A stretch of DNA of 15,789 bases from Betaproteobacteria bacterium UBA2293 (GCA_002345845.1 DDWF01000074.1:1-15789); one strand, 5' to 3'; numbered from the stretch's first letter, positions 6,670 to 14,612 are shown. The notes: generated by a model from the sequence alone, not told the origin. Program-made: numbers and translations.

Positions 6670-7950
6670 ATGTACGCCCCCAGTCGAAGCCCACCATTGC
6701 GCTGGCCCATCTGCCTGCTGACTTTGTTGCTATGCCTGCTGCTGGCTGGCCGCTCACTGGCCGCTGATGGCGATCAGACACCCTGGACGGAACGCGGGAC
6801 CGATGGTGAAACGCAAGTTCATCTCTATTTCTTCTGGTCGGAAAACTGTCCACATTGCCTGGCGGCACATCCCTTCATCGAGGCCATTCCACAGCAGCGA
6901 CCGTGGGTGATCCTGCATGCGCTGGAAGTCTCAGGCAGCGAGGAGAATGCCCGGCATTTCATGGACATGGCCGAGCGCCTCGGCCAGCGCGCCGAAGCGG
7001 TGCCGACGCTGATCGCCTGCGGCTGGCTGGAGGTCGGCTGGCAGGATGAGGCGAGTTCGGGCGCCCGCCTGCTCGCCGTCCTCGACGCCTGCCGGGCCGG
7101 CAAGGCGCCGGCTGCCGCCGAGCCCGAGCTGGAATTGCCGCTGTTCGGCCGCATCGACCCTGGCAGCCTGTCGCTGCCCTTGTTCACGGTAGCCATCGCG
7201 GCGCTGGATGCCTTCAATCCCTGCGCCTTCTTCGTCCTGCTCTTTCTGCTCAGCCTTCTCGCGCACCAGAAGAACCGCCGGCGCATGCTGCTGATCGGCG
7301 GCATCTTCGTCGCCACCTCCGGCCTCATGTACTTCGCCTTCATGGCCGCCTGGCTGAACGTCTTCCAGCTGCTCGGCGCCCTCGGCTGGATCACGCTGGC
7401 CGCCGGCCTGCTGGCGATCGCCGTCGGCCTCATCAACATCAAGGATTTCTTCGCCCTCGCCCACGGTCCTTCTTTGTCGATTCCCGAATCGGCCAAGCCG
7501 GGCATCTACCGCCGGGCGCGCGCCGTGCTGCAGTCGGGCAGCACCGGAACGATGCTCGGGGCGACAGTGCTGCTGGCAGTAGCCGCCAATTTCTACGAAC
7601 TGCTGTGTACGGCCGGCTTTCCCATGGTCTATACGCGCCTGCTGACGCTGGCCGAGCCATCGACCGCCACCCGCTACGCCTGGCTGGCGCTGTACAACCT
7701 GGTCTACGTGCTGCCCCTGCTGCTGATCGTGCTCGCCTTTGTCGGCACCTTGTCGGCGCACAAGCTGAGCGAACGCGAAGGACGCCTGCTCAAGCTGCTC
7801 TCCGGCACGATGATGCTGGAACTCGGCCTGCTGCTGACCTTCGCCCCGGCAGCGTTGAACAGCCTGGCAGTAACCGCGCTGCTGCTCGGCGTGGCGCTGG
7901 CCGTCACTGCCATTGCCGCCCGCCTGACGCGTCCGCCAGCACAAGCTTGA
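6670..7950 (+). CDS. Thioredoxin domain fused to CcdA/DsbD-like membrane protein, 426 aa
   Basis: A likely envelope thiol-disulfide protein. Residues 1-32 form a signal peptide or anchor ending in SLAA. Residues about 46-145 are a thioredoxin-like domain with the redox pair CPHC at 60-63 and a cis-proline in VPT at 111-113. Residues about 165-420 hold roughly six to seven membrane helices, with NPC (C185) in the first and ELLCTAG (C313) in a later one, placed as the paired cysteines of DsbD/CcdA-type electron carriers. The architecture suggests electrons pass from cytoplasmic thioredoxin through the membrane domain to the periplasmic domain. The target could be cytochrome c maturation or disulfide repair; this is not shown by neighbours. 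The domain order is the reverse of a classic DsbD C-terminal thioredoxin domain. Confidence 0.82.
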   Translation: MYAPSRSPPLRWPICLLTLLLCLLLAGRSLAADGDQTPWTERGTDGETQVHLYFFWSENCPHCLAAHPFIEAIPQQRPWVILHALEVSGSEENARHFMDMAERLGQRAEAVPTLIACGWLEVGWQDEASSGARLLAVLDACRAGKAPAAAEPELELPLFGRIDPGSLSLPLFTVAIAALDAFNPCAFFVLLFLLSLLAHQKNRRRMLLIGGIFVATSGLMYFAFMAAWLNVFQLLGALGWITLAAGLLAIAVGLINIKDFFALAHGPSLSIPESAKPGIYRRARAVLQSGSTGTMLGATVLLAVAANFYELLCTAGFPMVYTRLLTLAEPSTATRYAWLALYNLVYVLPLLLIVLAFVGTLSAHKLSEREGRLLKLLSGTMMLELGLLLTFAPAALNSLAVTALLLGVALAVTAIAARLTRPPAQA

Positions 7951-8007
7951 CGGCTGCCAGCGCCAGCGCCATGCTGGCCACAAACATCGACAACGAGACG
8001 GAGACAA

Positions 8008-9642
8008 ATGGAAGGTATTGGCATCGGCGTTGTGCTTGGTGGCGTCGGCCTGTTTCTGCTCGGTATGGCACTGATGACCGACGGCTTGAAGATGGCGGCC
8101 GGCCCGGCGCTCGGCGCCATCATCTCCTCGTCCACACAGACCCGCTGGCGCGGGCTGCTGTCGGGTATTGTCGTTACCGCCATGGTCCAGTCTTCGAGTG
8201 CCGTCACCGTCGCTGCCATCGGCTTCGTCAATGCCGGACTGCTGACGCTCGGCCAATCGCTGTGGGTCCTTTTCGGTTCCAATATCGGAACAACGATGAC
8301 CGGCTGGCTGGTCGCCCTGGTCGGCATGAAGATCAAGGTCGAGGCGGCGGCCCTGCCGCTGATCGGCTTGGGCATGGCACTGCGCATCTCCGGGCCGGAA
8401 ACTCGGCGCGGCGCGATCGGTGGAGCGCTGACCGGCTTCGGCGTGCTGTTCCTCGGCATCGCCTTCATCCAGCAAGGTTTCGCCGGCAGCGAACAAGCGC
8501 TTGACCTGGCCGAATGGTCTGGCCGCGGCGCCCTCTCGGTACTTGCCTTCGTCCTCGCCGGTATTCTGCTGACAGTACTCATGCAGGCCTCGGCGGCTGC
8601 CTTGGTGGTCGTCCTGACACTCGCCCAGGCCGGCATCATCCCGCTCTCGGAAGCGGCAGCGGCGGTCATCGGCGCCAATATCGGGACAACAGTGACCGCC
8701 CTGCTCGCTGTCATCGGCGCCACGCCCAATGCCCGCCGGGCGGCGCTGGCGCATGTGCTGTTCAACCTGCTGACCGGTTTCGTTGCCCTGCTGATGCTGC
8801 CGCTGATGCTGGCCGGCGTCGCCCACCTGCGCGATGCCTTCGAACTGGAATCGTCGCCGGCAGTCAGCCTGGCACTGTTCCATACCCTGTTCAACCTGCT
8901 CGGCGTCGCCCTGATGTGGCCGCTGACCGAGCGCCTGACACATTTCCTGCAAGGCCGCTTCCGCACCCGTGAGGAAGAAGTCGGCCAGCCGCAACACATC
9001 GACCACAACGTTGCCTCGGTACCGTCGCTGGCCGCCGATGCCCTGCGCCGAGAGATGCTGCGCCTTGGGGGCATGACCCTCGGTGGCGTGCGTAACCGCA
9101 CCGCCCTGCTTGCCGGACAGCCGGCACGGCCCGACGATTCGGCAGCGCAGCCGGGACTCAGCCAGGCGATGCGCAACTTTCTGACCGAGGTTACCCGGCA
9201 CGGCATGTCCGAGCGCACGGCGAGCACATTGGCGGTACTGCTGCGCATCCAGGGTTATTACGATATCTGCCAGGAGCTGGCGCCGGACATCACGGTCGGC
9301 CGCGAGGCCGTCGCGACGCTGGCCGACAGCCCGTTGCACGACGAGGTCTGCGCGCTGGCCAGCCATGCCGGGCGGCTGTTCGCCCAGCTGGACCCGAGCG
9401 CTGAACTGCCGCAGCCGGCGACGGCAGAACAGCTGGCCGCCTTCGAGGCCGAGTACCAGACCCTGAAGGCAGCCCTGCTCGTCGCCGGCGCCGACGGCCG
9501 CCTGGCGATGGGGTCACTGGATGCGCTGACGCGCAGTTTCAGCGCCCTCCGCCGGATTATCGATCAGGCGGCCAAGGCGGCTCGCCTGCTTGATGGCCTG
9601 CACCGCGAGCCGCCGCCAGCACCAGGCAGCGCTACGGCCTGA
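8008..9642 (+). CDS. Na+/phosphate cotransporter family protein with PhoU-like tail, 544 aa
   Basis: A membrane transporter of the NptA/PNaS (SLC34-like) family, expected to move phosphate with sodium. It shows the family's internal duplication. The first half has QSSSA at 61-65 and GSNIGTT at 90-96; the second half has QASAA at 193-197 and GANIGTT at 222-228. The second glutamine-serine motif is altered from the usual QSSS. About eight membrane helices fill residues 1-310, and residues about 340-530 form a soluble helical region like PhoU. GGAG five bases before the ATG supports the start. It follows the thioredoxin-CcdA gene by 57 bases and may be co-transcribed, with no obvious functional link. 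Confidence 0.9.
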   Translation: MEGIGIGVVLGGVGLFLLGMALMTDGLKMAAGPALGAIISSSTQTRWRGLLSGIVVTAMVQSSSAVTVAAIGFVNAGLLTLGQSLWVLFGSNIGTTMTGWLVALVGMKIKVEAAALPLIGLGMALRISGPETRRGAIGGALTGFGVLFLGIAFIQQGFAGSEQALDLAEWSGRGALSVLAFVLAGILLTVLMQASAAALVVVLTLAQAGIIPLSEAAAAVIGANIGTTVTALLAVIGATPNARRAALAHVLFNLLTGFVALLMLPLMLAGVAHLRDAFELESSPAVSLALFHTLFNLLGVALMWPLTERLTHFLQGRFRTREEEVGQPQHIDHNVASVPSLAADALRREMLRLGGMTLGGVRNRTALLAGQPARPDDSAAQPGLSQAMRNFLTEVTRHGMSERTASTLAVLLRIQGYYDICQELAPDITVGREAVATLADSPLHDEVCALASHAGRLFAQLDPSAELPQPATAEQLAAFEAEYQTLKAALLVAGADGRLAMGSLDALTRSFSALRRIIDQAAKAARLLDGLHREPPPAPGSATA

Positions 9643-9654
9643 CGCCTCAGGCCG
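9635..9654. terminator. Hairpin shared by two convergent stop codons
   Basis: CGGCCTGA (9635-9642) and TCAGGCCG (9647-9654) form a perfect 8-bp stem around a four-base loop. The stop codon of the transporter gene (9640-9642) lies in one arm and that of alkA (complement of 9647-9649) in the other. It may stop or slow transcription from both sides, but no T-tract follows in either direction. Confidence 0.45.
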
Positions 9655-10537
9655 ACAGAGCCAGCGAGGCCCACAGGTGAGCGGCGAGCAGCGCCCGCCA
9701 CGGGGCGAAGGGCGCCAGCCAGGTGCGTGCTTCCTTCTCGTCCGGCGCCTGCGCTCTACCGAGCAGACGACCGAGGCCGCGGCGCACGGCGGCGTCGCCG
9801 TGCAGCGAACCGTCGAGCCAGCCATAGCCGCGCAACAGCACGTAATCGACCGTCCACGGGCCGATACCGCGCGTGGCCAGCAGCCGTTCGCGGATGAGCT
9901 CGACCGGCGGTGCCGGCAGCCATGCGTCAAGCGGCAACTCACCGTCTGCCACCTGCCGGCTCAGCGCCAGCAGGGTTTGTGTCTTGCTGCCGGAGAACCC
10001 AGCGCCGCGCAGTGTCGCCTCATCGAGCGCAGCGACGCGCGCGGCATCCGGATAGCAGAGCAGCCCGCCGGAATGACGGAGGCCGGCGGCGAGCAGCAGC
10101 TTGCGGCGCAACGAGACCGCGGCGCCAAGACTGATCTGCTGGCCGGTGATCGCCCAGGTCAGTGCCTCGAACGGCGTTGCCGCCTGCGGCACGCGCAAGC
10201 CGGCCTGCCGGGCGAGCAGCGGCGCAAGTTGCGGATGGCCGGCATGTGCCCGTTCGAACGCCTCGACCGGCTGGTCGAGGCCGAGCAGGCGACTGGCGGC
10301 GGCAGCCAGGGCGGCCGGCTCGGCGCAGCCGCCATCGATGAGCAGTTCGGTTTCGACCACGCCGGGGCGAAAAGCGATGCTCAGGCAGGCTGCCTTGCCC
10401 TGCCAGATGAGGGCCTTGTCCAGCCGGTCGGCAGTGGTTCGCTCGCCGACGGCCTGGGCATCACGGCCATGGAATTGCAGGATGTCGGCGGGCCGGAAAC
10501 CGGCCGGCAGCTCGAGCCGGCACTGCGTCAGTGCCAT
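9647..10537 (-). CDS. alkA: DNA-3-methyladenine glycosylase II, 296 aa
   Basis: A base-excision repair enzyme that removes alkylated purines and some pyrimidines from DNA. The helix-hairpin-helix is visible at about 219-237 (LLATRGIGPWTVDYVLLRG), followed by the catalytic aspartate at D248 in SLHGDAAVRRGLG. The end, WLAPFAPWRALLAAHLW, is typical of AlkA. The N-terminal 110 residues match the AlkA-type accessory domain. No Ada-like regulatory domain is attached. The start overlaps the stop of alkB by one base (TGATG), so the two are translationally coupled, and the pair handles complementary kinds of alkylation damage. Its 3' end meets the transporter gene head-on. Confidence 0.92.
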   Translation of the reverse strand: MALTQCRLELPAGFRPADILQFHGRDAQAVGERTTADRLDKALIWQGKAACLSIAFRPGVVETELLIDGGCAEPAALAAAASRLLGLDQPVEAFERAHAGHPQLAPLLARQAGLRVPQAATPFEALTWAITGQQISLGAAVSLRRKLLLAAGLRHSGGLLCYPDAARVAALDEATLRGAGFSGSKTQTLLALSRQVADGELPLDAWLPAPPVELIRERLLATRGIGPWTVDYVLLRGYGWLDGSLHGDAAVRRGLGRLLGRAQAPDEKEARTWLAPFAPWRALLAAHLWASLALSA

Positions 10538-11208
10538 CAGAAGGCCCGCCGGAAGGTCAGGTTGTAGCGGCAGGCACCGGTCAGCGGATGCTCGCCGCCG
10601 GCGAGAGTCTGCACGCCATGGAAGCGCAAGCGGTCGGGGCCGCCCCAGACGAGCACGTCACCGTGTGCCAGCGGCAGGCGCAGGCGCGGCCCGCTGCGCG
10701 TCTCGCCGGCAAGCTGGAAGATCGCCGGCAGGCCGAGCGAGACGGAGACGATGGGCTGGCTGAAATCGCGCTCGTCGCGGTCCTGGTGCAGCGACATGCG
10801 GGCGCCGGGCTGGTAACGGTTGATCAGGCAGGCATCCGGCACGAAGTCGGCAAAACCGGCCAGCGCCGCCGCCGCGCTGGCGAGTTGGCGAAAGCTTGCC
10901 GGCATCGCCGGCCATGGCAAGCCGCTATCAGGGTCGCTGGCCTGGTAGCGATAGCCGCCGCGGTCGCTGACCCAGCCGAGCGGACCGCAGTTGCTCATGG
11001 CCACCGACATCGCCTGGCCACCCGGTGTCAGCATGTGGCGAAATGGTGCGCCGGCGGCGATGCCGGCGATCTCGGCAATCAGCTGTGGTGCAGCAGCGAG
11101 CGCCAGACCGGGAAAAAGCACCGTGCCCGGGCCAAGGCGTCGCCCGCGACCACCAGCCACGGTTTCGAGGCCGCTATCGTCACCGAGGGAGAAGAGATCC
11201 TGTTGCAT
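10537..11208 (-). CDS. alkB: Alpha-ketoglutarate-dependent DNA dioxygenase AlkB, 223 aa
   Basis: An iron(II)/2-oxoglutarate dioxygenase that directly reverses 1-methyladenine and 3-methylcytosine in DNA. The iron ligands are H141 and D143 (SLHQDRDE) and H197 (RFHGVQ). The 2-oxoglutarate-binding arginines lie in CRYNLTFR (R214, R220). MQQDLF at 11208 is a typical AlkB N-terminus, though without a clear ribosome binding site; an in-frame TTG at 11295 would add 29 residues. It begins 94 bases after the Anbu gene on the same strand. No terminator is evident between them, so read-through from the Anbu operon is possible. alkA follows with a one-base overlap. Confidence 0.92.
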   Translation of the reverse strand: MQQDLFSLGDDSGLETVAGGRGRRLGPGTVLFPGLALAAAPQLIAEIAGIAAGAPFRHMLTPGGQAMSVAMSNCGPLGWVSDRGGYRYQASDPDSGLPWPAMPASFRQLASAAAALAGFADFVPDACLINRYQPGARMSLHQDRDERDFSQPIVSVSLGLPAIFQLAGETRSGPRLRLPLAHGDVLVWGGPDRLRFHGVQTLAGGEHPLTGACRYNLTFRRAF

Positions 11209-11302
11209 GAGGCGCAGCGTGAACAAATTCGCCGGGAACGGCAATGCCGATAGTTGCTCGACCGATGATCCAGGCGCTTGTTCCCGCTTCGCCAACAGGC
11301 AA

Positions 11303-12037
11303 TTAGAGGCCGGACCAGTCCGGGTCGGGCAAGGCGGCGAAGCCCTGGCGCAGGTGCTCGCCCCATTGCTTGCGAATCTGCCCGTAATAGGCGGTATCGC
11401 GGGTGATCTTGACGTGCTGTCTGACTTTCAGCGCATCACGTTCGTAGATCAACAGGTCGAGCGGCAGATCGACCGAGAGGTTGGAGCGGATGGTCGAATC
11501 CATCGAGATCAGCGCGCACTTGGCGGCTTCGTCGAGCGAGGTCTGGGGACTGACCACACGGTCGATGATCGGTTTGCCGTACTTAGATTCGCCGATCTGG
11601 AAATAGGGTGTCTCGCGCGTCGCTTCGATGAAGTTGCCGGCGGCGTAGATGCTGAAGACGCGCTGCTCCTCGCCCTTGATCTGACCGCCGAGGATCATCG
11701 ACGAGGCGAAGTCGACGCCGAATTTCTCCAGGGCGTCGGCATCGCGGTCGTGGATCTCGCGCAGGCAGTCGCCAACGTGCTTGGCCGCCTCGAACATGTT
11801 CCGAACCTTGTTCAGGTTGGGGCCGCGCGCGGACTCCAGCTTCTCCCGCAAGGTATTGACCACCGATTGGCTGATCGACAGGTTGCCCGAGGTCATCAGC
11901 ACCAGCACGCGCTCGCCGTCCTTGGCGAAGACGTGCATCTTGCGGAAGGTGTTGATGTGATCGACGCCGGCGTTGGTGCGTGAATCGGACAGGAAAACCA
12001 GGCCTGCATCCAGGCGCATGGCGACGCAATAGGTCAC
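11303..12037 (-). CDS. anbu: Anbu proteasome-type peptidase homologue, 244 aa
   Basis: Anbu is an ancestral bacterial relative of HslV and the 20S proteasome beta subunit; known members form open ring or lock-washer assemblies in the cytoplasm. Removal of the initiating residue exposes Thr1 (TYCVAMRLD). Counting from it, D17 (LSDSR) and K32 (FRKM) fall where the proteasome catalytic residues sit, so the site looks intact. The middle and end (ILGGQIKGEE, YGKPIIDRVV, SVDLPLDLLIYERD) match Anbu. The start is GTG 12037, whose GTGA overlaps the alpha-E stop by four bases; this is the only start that places threonine second. It is the last gene of the ATP-grasp/alpha-E operon. The physiological substrate of the family is unknown. 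Confidence 0.92.
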   Translation of the reverse strand: MTYCVAMRLDAGLVFLSDSRTNAGVDHINTFRKMHVFAKDGERVLVLMTSGNLSISQSVVNTLREKLESARGPNLNKVRNMFEAAKHVGDCLREIHDRDADALEKFGVDFASSMILGGQIKGEEQRVFSIYAAGNFIEATRETPYFQIGESKYGKPIIDRVVSPQTSLDEAAKCALISMDSTIRSNLSVDLPLDLLIYERDALKVRQHVKITRDTAYYGQIRKQWGEHLRQGFAALPDPDWSGL

Positions 12038-12981
12038 GCCGCCTCCGCCATCGGCACCAGGAAGTCGCGGCTGATGCCGTCGCCGAGGGCGTAGATGCGA
12101 TCCATGAAGTCGGTCAGCCACGGGTGCAGGCCTTCGGCGAGAATGTCTTCGACGCGGGCGTAGTGCAGCTGGGCGTGCAACATGCCGGCATGGCGCGCGG
12201 TTTCGTCGGAGTGCCGATTGGCGATCAGATCCAGGTTCTTGACCACGCCATTCAAGCAGAAATGCAGCGAGCGCGGCATGTCGCTGCGCAGGATCAGCAA
12301 TTCGGTAACCCGCTCCGGTGTGATCACGTCGCGATACACCTTGCGGTACACCTCGAAGGCCGAGACCGAACGCAGCAGCGCGCCCCACTGGTAGAAGTCG
12401 GTGGCACCCTCGTCGCCGTGCGGGCGCAGCACGTGGTATTTGACGTCGAGGATGCGCGCCGTGTTGTCGGCGCGCTCGAGCAGCGTGCCGAGGCGAATGA
12501 AGTGGAAGGCCTCGTCCTGCAGCAGGGTGCCGAGCGTGGTGCCGCGCGACAGCGAGGAGCGCATCTTGACCCACTCGAAGAACTCGCCGACGCCGGCGTT
12601 GATGATCTGCTCGAAGCTCTTTTCGCGCGCTTCCAGCCAGGTCGAGTTGAGCGTTTCCCACATCTCCGCGGTGACCGTGCCGCGCACGGCGTGGGCATTC
12701 TCGCGGGCCAGGCGCAGGCAGCTGTAGATCGAGGCAAAGTTGTCCGGATCGCTGACCATGAAGCGCAGCACGTTGTCGGCATTGACCTCGGCATACTTCT
12801 TGGCAAAGCTTTCCTCAAGGCTGTTCAGGGCGATGATGGCATTCCAGTTCTGGTTCGCCGCTTCCAGCGATTGCGGGACGAGCGACATCTGCCAGGTGAC
12901 ATCGAGCAGGCGGGCGAGGTTCTCCGCCCGTTCGATATAGCGGGACATCCAGAACAGGTGGTCGGCGGTACGCGATAGCAT
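12034..12981 (-). CDS. Alpha-E domain protein, 315 aa
   Basis: An all-helical protein of the alpha-E (DUF403, COG2307) family, found almost always beside circularly permuted ATP-grasp enzymes. The start, MLSRTADHLFWMSRYIERAENLARLL, is diagnostic, and the internal FHFIRLGTLLERADNTARILDVKYHVL repeats the same signature around residues 160-185. Conserved arginine/glutamate pairs (YIERAEN, LLERADN) are present. The start has a strong AGGGAGAG six bases upstream. It lies 17 bases after the ATP-grasp gene and overlaps the Anbu start by four bases, so all three are likely translated in concert. Comparative genomics has linked the set to peptide synthesis or tagging, without proof of a product. Confidence 0.92.
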   Translation of the reverse strand: MLSRTADHLFWMSRYIERAENLARLLDVTWQMSLVPQSLEAANQNWNAIIALNSLEESFAKKYAEVNADNVLRFMVSDPDNFASIYSCLRLARENAHAVRGTVTAEMWETLNSTWLEAREKSFEQIINAGVGEFFEWVKMRSSLSRGTTLGTLLQDEAFHFIRLGTLLERADNTARILDVKYHVLRPHGDEGATDFYQWGALLRSVSAFEVYRKVYRDVITPERVTELLILRSDMPRSLHFCLNGVVKNLDLIANRHSDETARHAGMLHAQLHYARVEDILAEGLHPWLTDFMDRIYALGDGISRDFLVPMAEAA

Positions 12982-12998
12982 TTTTCTCTCTCCCTTGT

Positions 12999-14411
12999 TC
13001 AGTCTTCGAGGACCCAGGTGTCCTTGGTGCCGCCGCCCTGCGACGAATTGACCACCAGCGACCCCTTGGTCAGGGCAACCCGGGTCAGGCCTCCCGGCAC
13101 CATATCCACACACTTGCCCGAGGACAGCACGAAAGGCCGCAGGTCGAGGTGACGCGGCGCGATACCCTCTTCGACAAAGGTCGGGCAGTTGGACAGGGCC
13201 AGCGTCGGCTGGGCGATATAGCCTTCCGGCTTGGCGATCAGCAACTGGCGGAAGTTTTCGATCTGTTCCTTGGTCGAGGCCGGGCCGACCAGCATGCCGT
13301 AGCCGCCGGCACCGTGCACTTCCTTGACCACCAGCTCCGCCAGGTGGGCAAGCACGTACTTGAGGTCGTCCGGCTTGCGGCACATGTAGGTCGGCACATT
13401 GTTGAGGATCGGCTCCTCGCCAAGGTAGAAGCGGATCATCTCCGGCACGTAGGGGTAGATCGACTTGTCGTCGGCGACGCCAGTGCCGATGGCATTGGAC
13501 AGGGTCACGTTGCCGGCCTGGTAGGCCTTCAGGATGCCCGGCACACCGAGCGCCGAATCGGCGCGGAAGGCCAGCGGGTCCATGAAATCGTCGTCGATGC
13601 GGCGGTAAATGACATCGACACGCTGCGGCCCCTGCGTCGTCCGCATGTAGACCACCTCATCCTGGACGAACAGGTCACGGCCTTCGACCAGTTCGACACC
13701 CATCTGCTGGGCCAGGAAAGTATGTTCGAAATAGGCGCTGTTGTAGGCGCCCGGGGTCAGCACGACAACGGTCGGATCGCTGACGCCCTTCGGTGCCACG
13801 GCGCGCAGCTTTTCCAGCAGCATGTCCGGGTAGTGCTGGACCGGCGCCACCTTGTGCCGGGCGAACAGCTCGGGGAACAGGCGCATCATCATCTTGCGGT
13901 CTTCGAGCATGTAGGAGACACCCGACGGCACGCGCAGGTTGTCTTCCAGCACATAGCTCTCGCCGGCCCCGGCCCGCACGATGTCGACACCGGCGATGTG
14001 GGCGTAGATGTCGCCGGGCAGATCAACCCCCTGCATCACCGGACGATATTGAGCGTTGTTCAGCACCTGCTCGGCCGGAATCTTGCCGGCCTTGAGAATT
14101 TCCTGATCGTGATAGACATCGCGGAGGAACATGTTGAGCGCCTTGACCCGCTGGCGCAGGCCCTTCTGCATGCCCTTCCATTCGGCAGACGGAATGATGC
14201 GCGGAATGACGTCGAAGGGAATCAGGCGTTCCTTGCCCGCCTCTTCACCATAGACGGCGAAGGTGATGCCGACGCGGTGGAAGGCCAGATCGGCCTCGGC
14301 CCGCTTGCGCTCGATGCGCTCGCCCGGCGTCGCCTTGAGCCAGGCCTCGTATCCCTTGTAGTGCTCCCTGACGCCGCCGTTGGCATCGTACATCTCGTTA
14401 TAGAAGTTCAT
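12999..14411 (-). CDS. Circularly permuted ATP-grasp enzyme (DUF404/DUF407), 470 aa
   Basis: A predicted ATP-dependent carboxylate-amine ligase of the circularly permuted ATP-grasp family (COG2308). Recognisable segments in order are FYDEM-like FYNEMYDANG at the N-terminus, RVKALNMFLRDVYHDQEIL near 90-107, VLEDNLRVPSGVSYMLEDR near 155-173, NSAYFEHTFLAQQMG, VDVIYRRIDDDFMDP, and the ending SSQGGGTKDTWVLED. The length is usual for the family. It is first in the operon with alpha-E and Anbu. The start at 14411 has only a weak ribosome binding site, but the N-terminus fits the family. A sigma-54 promoter lies 40-55 bases upstream. Substrate and product are unknown; a ligase making short peptides or modifying proteins is the family hypothesis. 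Confidence 0.93.
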   Translation of the reverse strand: MNFYNEMYDANGGVREHYKGYEAWLKATPGERIERKRAEADLAFHRVGITFAVYGEEAGKERLIPFDVIPRIIPSAEWKGMQKGLRQRVKALNMFLRDVYHDQEILKAGKIPAEQVLNNAQYRPVMQGVDLPGDIYAHIAGVDIVRAGAGESYVLEDNLRVPSGVSYMLEDRKMMMRLFPELFARHKVAPVQHYPDMLLEKLRAVAPKGVSDPTVVVLTPGAYNSAYFEHTFLAQQMGVELVEGRDLFVQDEVVYMRTTQGPQRVDVIYRRIDDDFMDPLAFRADSALGVPGILKAYQAGNVTLSNAIGTGVADDKSIYPYVPEMIRFYLGEEPILNNVPTYMCRKPDDLKYVLAHLAELVVKEVHGAGGYGMLVGPASTKEQIENFRQLLIAKPEGYIAQPTLALSNCPTFVEEGIAPRHLDLRPFVLSSGKCVDMVPGGLTRVALTKGSLVVNSSQGGGTKDTWVLED

Positions 14412-14449
14412 GTTGGACTCGTCACTGAGGATGCTCTCGATACAGTTTC

Positions 14450-14465
14450 AGCAGGTTCCGTGCCA
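14450..14465 (-). promoter_or_regulatory. Sigma-54 (RpoN) promoter of the Anbu operon
   Basis: On the minus strand the sequence is TGGCACGGAACCTGCT. It matches the consensus TGGCACG-N4-TTGCW with the -24 GG and -12 GC correctly spaced and one mismatch at the first T of the -12 element. Transcription would begin near 14440, leaving a leader of about 30 bases before the ATP-grasp ATG at 14411. Such promoters need an enhancer-binding activator, so the operon should be off unless that activator is stimulated. Confidence 0.7.
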
Positions 14466-14528
14466 CGGATCAAAATGTCATCAAATCATGGGATTACAAA
14501 TTCATCACACTGTGTTGCGCCCCAAGCC

Positions 14529-14553
14529 GGTGCGGGCATTTTCAAAGTGGTGC
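14529..14553 (-). promoter_or_regulatory. Two GCACC half-sites, possible activator binding region
   Basis: GCACC (minus strand) occurs at 14553-14549 and 14533-14529, exactly 20 bases apart and in the same orientation, about 65-90 bases upstream of the -24 element. NtrC binds dyads of the type GCACCA-N4-TGGTGC; only half-sites are seen here, so the identity of the activator is a guess. Confidence 0.3.
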
Positions 14554-14562
14554 AAATAAAAA

Positions 14563-14586
14563 ACCCGCCGGATCGCTCCGGCGGGT
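14563..14586 (-). terminator. Rho-independent terminator of the thiolase gene
   Basis: A perfect 10-bp stem (ACCCGCCGGA with TCCGGCGGGT) with a TCGC loop is followed on the minus strand by TTTTTATTTG. It lies 27 bases after the thiolase stop and separates that gene from the Anbu operon promoter. Confidence 0.88.
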
Positions 14587-14612
14587 CTTGTTTGGACTAC
14601 CGCGCGAGATGA

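Noticed and set aside
6931..9366. 811-codon open frame on the minus strand
   Set aside because: It lies antisense to two clearly real membrane protein genes and its translation is glutamine-, arginine- and glycine-rich with no domain. This is a codon-bias shadow in GC-rich DNA.
11209..11295. TTG start for alkB at 11295
   Set aside because: No ribosome binding site is seen and the extra residues are not AlkB-like; MQQDLF is the usual kind of start.
12038..12661. Upstream extension of the Anbu reading frame
   Set aside because: It overlaps the alpha-E gene out of frame and would bury the catalytic threonine; the GTG at 12037 places threonine second.
14529..14553. A full NtrC binding site
   Set aside because: Only GCACC half-sites are present; neither has the matching inverted half at the consensus spacing, so it is listed only as a possible activator region.
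13149..14612. 487-codon open frame on the plus strand
   Set aside because: It is antisense to the ATP-grasp gene, with a histidine- and valine-rich translation typical of a shadow frame.
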